NCBI RefSeq assembly: GCF_001519065.1
Contig: NZ_KQ954253.1
Location: 46,133-110,132, forward strand
Direction: 5' to 3'
Length of the DNA stretch: 64,000 bases
Origin: Novosphingobium sp. FSW06-99
GTDB lineage: Bacteria > Pseudomonadota > Alphaproteobacteria > Sphingomonadales > Sphingomonadaceae
The stretch's first letter is position 1, and every line of letters begins with the position of its first letter. The position numbers were made by a program, and so were the translations under genes. Shown piece by piece: positions 62,487 to 64,000 of the stretch. The notes below the pieces were generated by a model, which worked only from the letters and a program-made list of their open reading frames with translations, had not been told where the DNA came from and did not search any database.

Positions 62487-62873
62487 TCAGACGAGTTGAT
62501 ACAGGATCAAGGCCGTACCGACGAGCCCGCCCAGATAGGCAAGCGTGCGAATTCCGATTATTCCAAGCAAGTAAGAGACTGCATGAACCAGTCTTGCCAC
62601 GAAGAAGACCAGGGCACCTGCTGCGGTCATGCCGTTCGAGATACCGACAGCGTGCGCAACCAGCACCGCGATTGCGAACGGCACGAGGTTTTCAACCAGG
62701 TTGCGATGGGCCCTGAGGCCGCGACCGGCCGCACCGGTGGGCTCAGCGACCGCGTCGCGATTGCTCGACAAGCCAGCGGTGCCGACCTGTTTCTGGTAAA
62801 GCGGAAGGTAGATAAGCGGCAAGGCCAGGCAAAGTGCACCGCTTGCGGCAAGGCATGCCAATTCCGTGTTCAT
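62487..62873 (-). CDS. MAPEG-family membrane protein
   Basis: A 128-residue protein with four predicted membrane helices: LACLAASGALCLALPLIYLP, the segment around LVPFAIAVLVAHAVG, MTAAGALVFFVARLVHAVSY and LAYLGGLVGTALILYQLV. GRGLRAHRNLVENLVPF matches the ER/QN loop of MAPEG proteins (glutathione-dependent eicosanoid/GST branch). The ATG at 62873 follows GGA; one at 62885 would add four residues. Some bacterial members have glutathione transferase or peroxidase activity, which would suit this glutathione-rich neighbourhood, but no function is shown. Confidence 0.85.
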   Translation of the reverse strand: MNTELACLAASGALCLALPLIYLPLYQKQVGTAGLSSNRDAVAEPTGAAGRGLRAHRNLVENLVPFAIAVLVAHAVGISNGMTAAGALVFFVARLVHAVSYLLGIIGIRTLAYLGGLVGTALILYQLV

Positions 62874-63173
62874 GATCAATTCCATCTATTGGTTGTTGGA
62901 TTTGAAGGAAATTCATACTTCACGATCGGCTCGGTGGGGCTCCGGGAATTGACCGGTGGCGGCCCTGTCCATGGGCCGGGCTGTGGCTTCAAAGGCACCG
63001 GATAGACTGGCTCTGAAGGTATCAGCGCCGTGGCATCGGCTTTCCGCGCCCCTCGGGGCCAGCATCGGACCAAAGCAGGCCTGACCCCGCGAGGACCGCC
63101 ATCCCCCTCGATGGCGTCGATGCGCTTTGTGGCAAGCGAAGCATGGCAGAAGACCACCTCCACCCCTTCGCCG
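62874..63173. other. Gap between MAPEG and DUF1348-like genes
   Basis: About 300 bases without a supported gene. Open frames here are short and lack ribosome-binding sites. The left end must contain the MAPEG promoter. No inverted repeat or other motif was recognised. Confidence 0.5.
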
Positions 63174-63644
63174 TCAGAGCCCGAGGTCGCTGAGACCGGG
63201 ATGGTCGTCGGGCCTGCGGCCAAGCGGCCAATGGAACAGACGCTCGGCGGCATCGATCGGCAGGTCATTGATTGACGCGTGGCGATGGGTCATCAAACCG
63301 TTCTCGTCGAATTGCCAGTTTTCATTGCCATAGGACCGAAACCACGATCCGGCCTCATCATGCCATTCGTAGGCAAACCGCACGGCGATGCGGTTGCCGG
63401 AAAATGCCCAGACTTCCTTGATCAGCCGGTACTCCTGTTCCCTGCGCCATTTTTCGGCGAGGAACGCGACAATCTGATCGCGTCCTTCAAGGAACGTCGC
63501 GCGATTGCGCCAGCGGCTGTCGACGCTGTATGCCAACGATACGCGACCTGGATCGCGCGAATTCCAGCCGTCTTCGGCGCCGCGCGCCTTTTGCGCGGCG
63601 CTGGCGGCATCGAACGGCGGGAAAGGGGGGCGTGCATCGGTCAT
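63174..63644 (-). CDS. DUF1348 (SnoaL/NTF2-like) protein
   Basis: A 156-residue protein of the DUF1348 family, a compact NTF2-like fold: [54 protein letters not shown] and [23 protein letters not shown] (given here as separate pieces) are the standard blocks, followed by [18 protein letters not shown]. The ATG at 63644 has GAGA before it; the frame is open from 63755. The family is widespread and its reaction is unknown. It stands alone, with no clear link to neighbours. Confidence 0.85.
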   Translation of the reverse strand: MTDARPPFPPFDAASAAQKARGAEDGWNSRDPGRVSLAYSVDSRWRNRATFLEGRDQIVAFLAEKWRREQEYRLIKEVWAFSGNRIAVRFAYEWHDEAGSWFRSYGNENWQFDENGLMTHRHASINDLPIDAAERLFHWPLGRRPDDHPGLSDLGL

Positions 63645-64000
63645 TGTGCTATCTCGCGCGTGGTTTGTTCGGCCAGTCCGGGAGAGACTGTCGTTGCCGG
63701 TATCGGTTTGGTTCGATTGGCCGACCGTGCCTTTTGGTCTCAAGACGAACGACAACCGGCTTTTGCGCCAACCGCTGTTTGCAACTCCGCATTACCATAC
63801 CCGTGAACGGGGCCCTTGGATACGAGTGCACAACCTTGGGTGCGATTGGCGCATTGGTGCCGGCGAGTCCTGGTTGGAATGGAGTCTAGGCGGCGTGGAC
63901 AAATTCCGCAGCGCCACGGCTGGAGGCCAAAGCCGCCAGTGCGAGGAGGCGAGGTGAAGGAATATCGGCTATATTTACCTGCGGTGGCCTTCGGCTCAAG
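63645..64000. other. Right-hand end of the window without a supported gene
   Basis: No convincing gene. AGGAGG at 63944-63949 followed by a GTG at 63954 with an open frame to the window end could be the start of a plus-strand gene, but only 15 codons are visible and they match nothing I recognise. The rest should hold the promoter of the DUF1348 gene. Confidence 0.4.

Noticed and set aside
1..64000. Genomic island boundaries, insertion sequences or tRNA attachment sites
   Set aside because: No transposase, integrase, tRNA gene or long direct repeat was seen, and base composition looks even throughout by eye; a computed GC and codon profile could still show transfer.
63954..64000. Start of a plus-strand gene at the right edge
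   Set aside because: AGGAGG and a GTG are present, but only 15 codons are visible and they cannot be assigned.

Overview
The window is about 64 kb of high-GC chromosome-like DNA from an alphaproteobacterium, most probably a sphingomonad (Novosphingobium/Sphingobium type). The reasons are a LigW-type 5-carboxyvanillate decarboxylase, a LigM/DesA-type tetrahydrofolate-dependent O-demethylase with its C1 genes, two large TonB-dependent receptors in catabolic loci, and a PcpA/LinE-type hydroquinone dioxygenase. No rRNA, tRNA, transposase, integrase, phage gene or CRISPR array was seen. Nearly every gene is catabolic, transport or regulatory, so this reads as an aromatic-compound catabolic island without mobile-element scars.

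Layout. 1-2.9 kb: end of a two-subunit hydroquinone 1,2-dioxygenase (hapC, hapD) and 4-hydroxymuconic semialdehyde dehydrogenase (hapE). 2.9-4.1 kb, minus: flavin reductase, Rieske protein and YciI-like protein, translationally coupled. 4.3-9.75 kb, minus: DUF2975 membrane protein, small HTH regulator and a MacAB/TolC-like efflux system in one overlapping operon. 10.1-19.6 kb, minus: a six-gene operon (TonB receptor, tannase-family esterase, AAHS transporter, benzoylformate-decarboxylase-like enzyme, aldehyde dehydrogenase, LigW), with a divergent TetR. 20.4-25.4 kb: patatin, Crp/Fnr regulator, AAHS transporter, HpaI-type aldolase and D-2-hydroxyacid dehydrogenase. 25.5-27.7 kb: cyanate locus (LysR, cynT, cynS). 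27.8-32.3 kb: second TonB receptor, FUSC-like protein, AraC. 32.4-40.2 kb: complete malonate decarboxylase operon (mdcACDEGBH) between two related exported alpha/beta hydrolases. 40.2-44.3 kb: IclR regulator and the 3-oxoadipate genes pcaI, pcaJ, pcaF. 44.3-48.6 kb: AraC, aldehyde dehydrogenase, GMC oxidoreductase. 48.7-57.4 kb: glutathionyl-hydroquinone reductase, CDGSH protein, maleylacetate reductase, PcpA/LinE-type dioxygenase, GST, FAD monooxygenase and three LysR regulators. 57.8-62.4 kb: LigM-like O-demethylase, metF, purU, folD, folB. 62.5-63.6 kb: MAPEG protein and a DUF1348-type protein.

How the genes fit together (inference). A ring-cleavage route through hydroquinones can be drawn almost entirely within the window. 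Methoxy groups would be removed by the LigM-like enzyme, with the methyl group carried on folate through MetF and FolD and released as formate by PurU. A flavoprotein monooxygenase would make a para-diol, opened by either of two unrelated dioxygenases (HapCD or PcpA/LinE type). HapE and maleylacetate reductase would give 3-oxoadipate, which PcaIJ and PcaF split to succinyl-CoA and acetyl-CoA. The glutathione enzymes would handle quinone damage. The LigW operon looks like a separate upper pathway that imports an aromatic ester and removes a two-carbon alpha-keto-acid side chain one carbon at a time. Substrates are inferred from families and context, not shown by the sequence.
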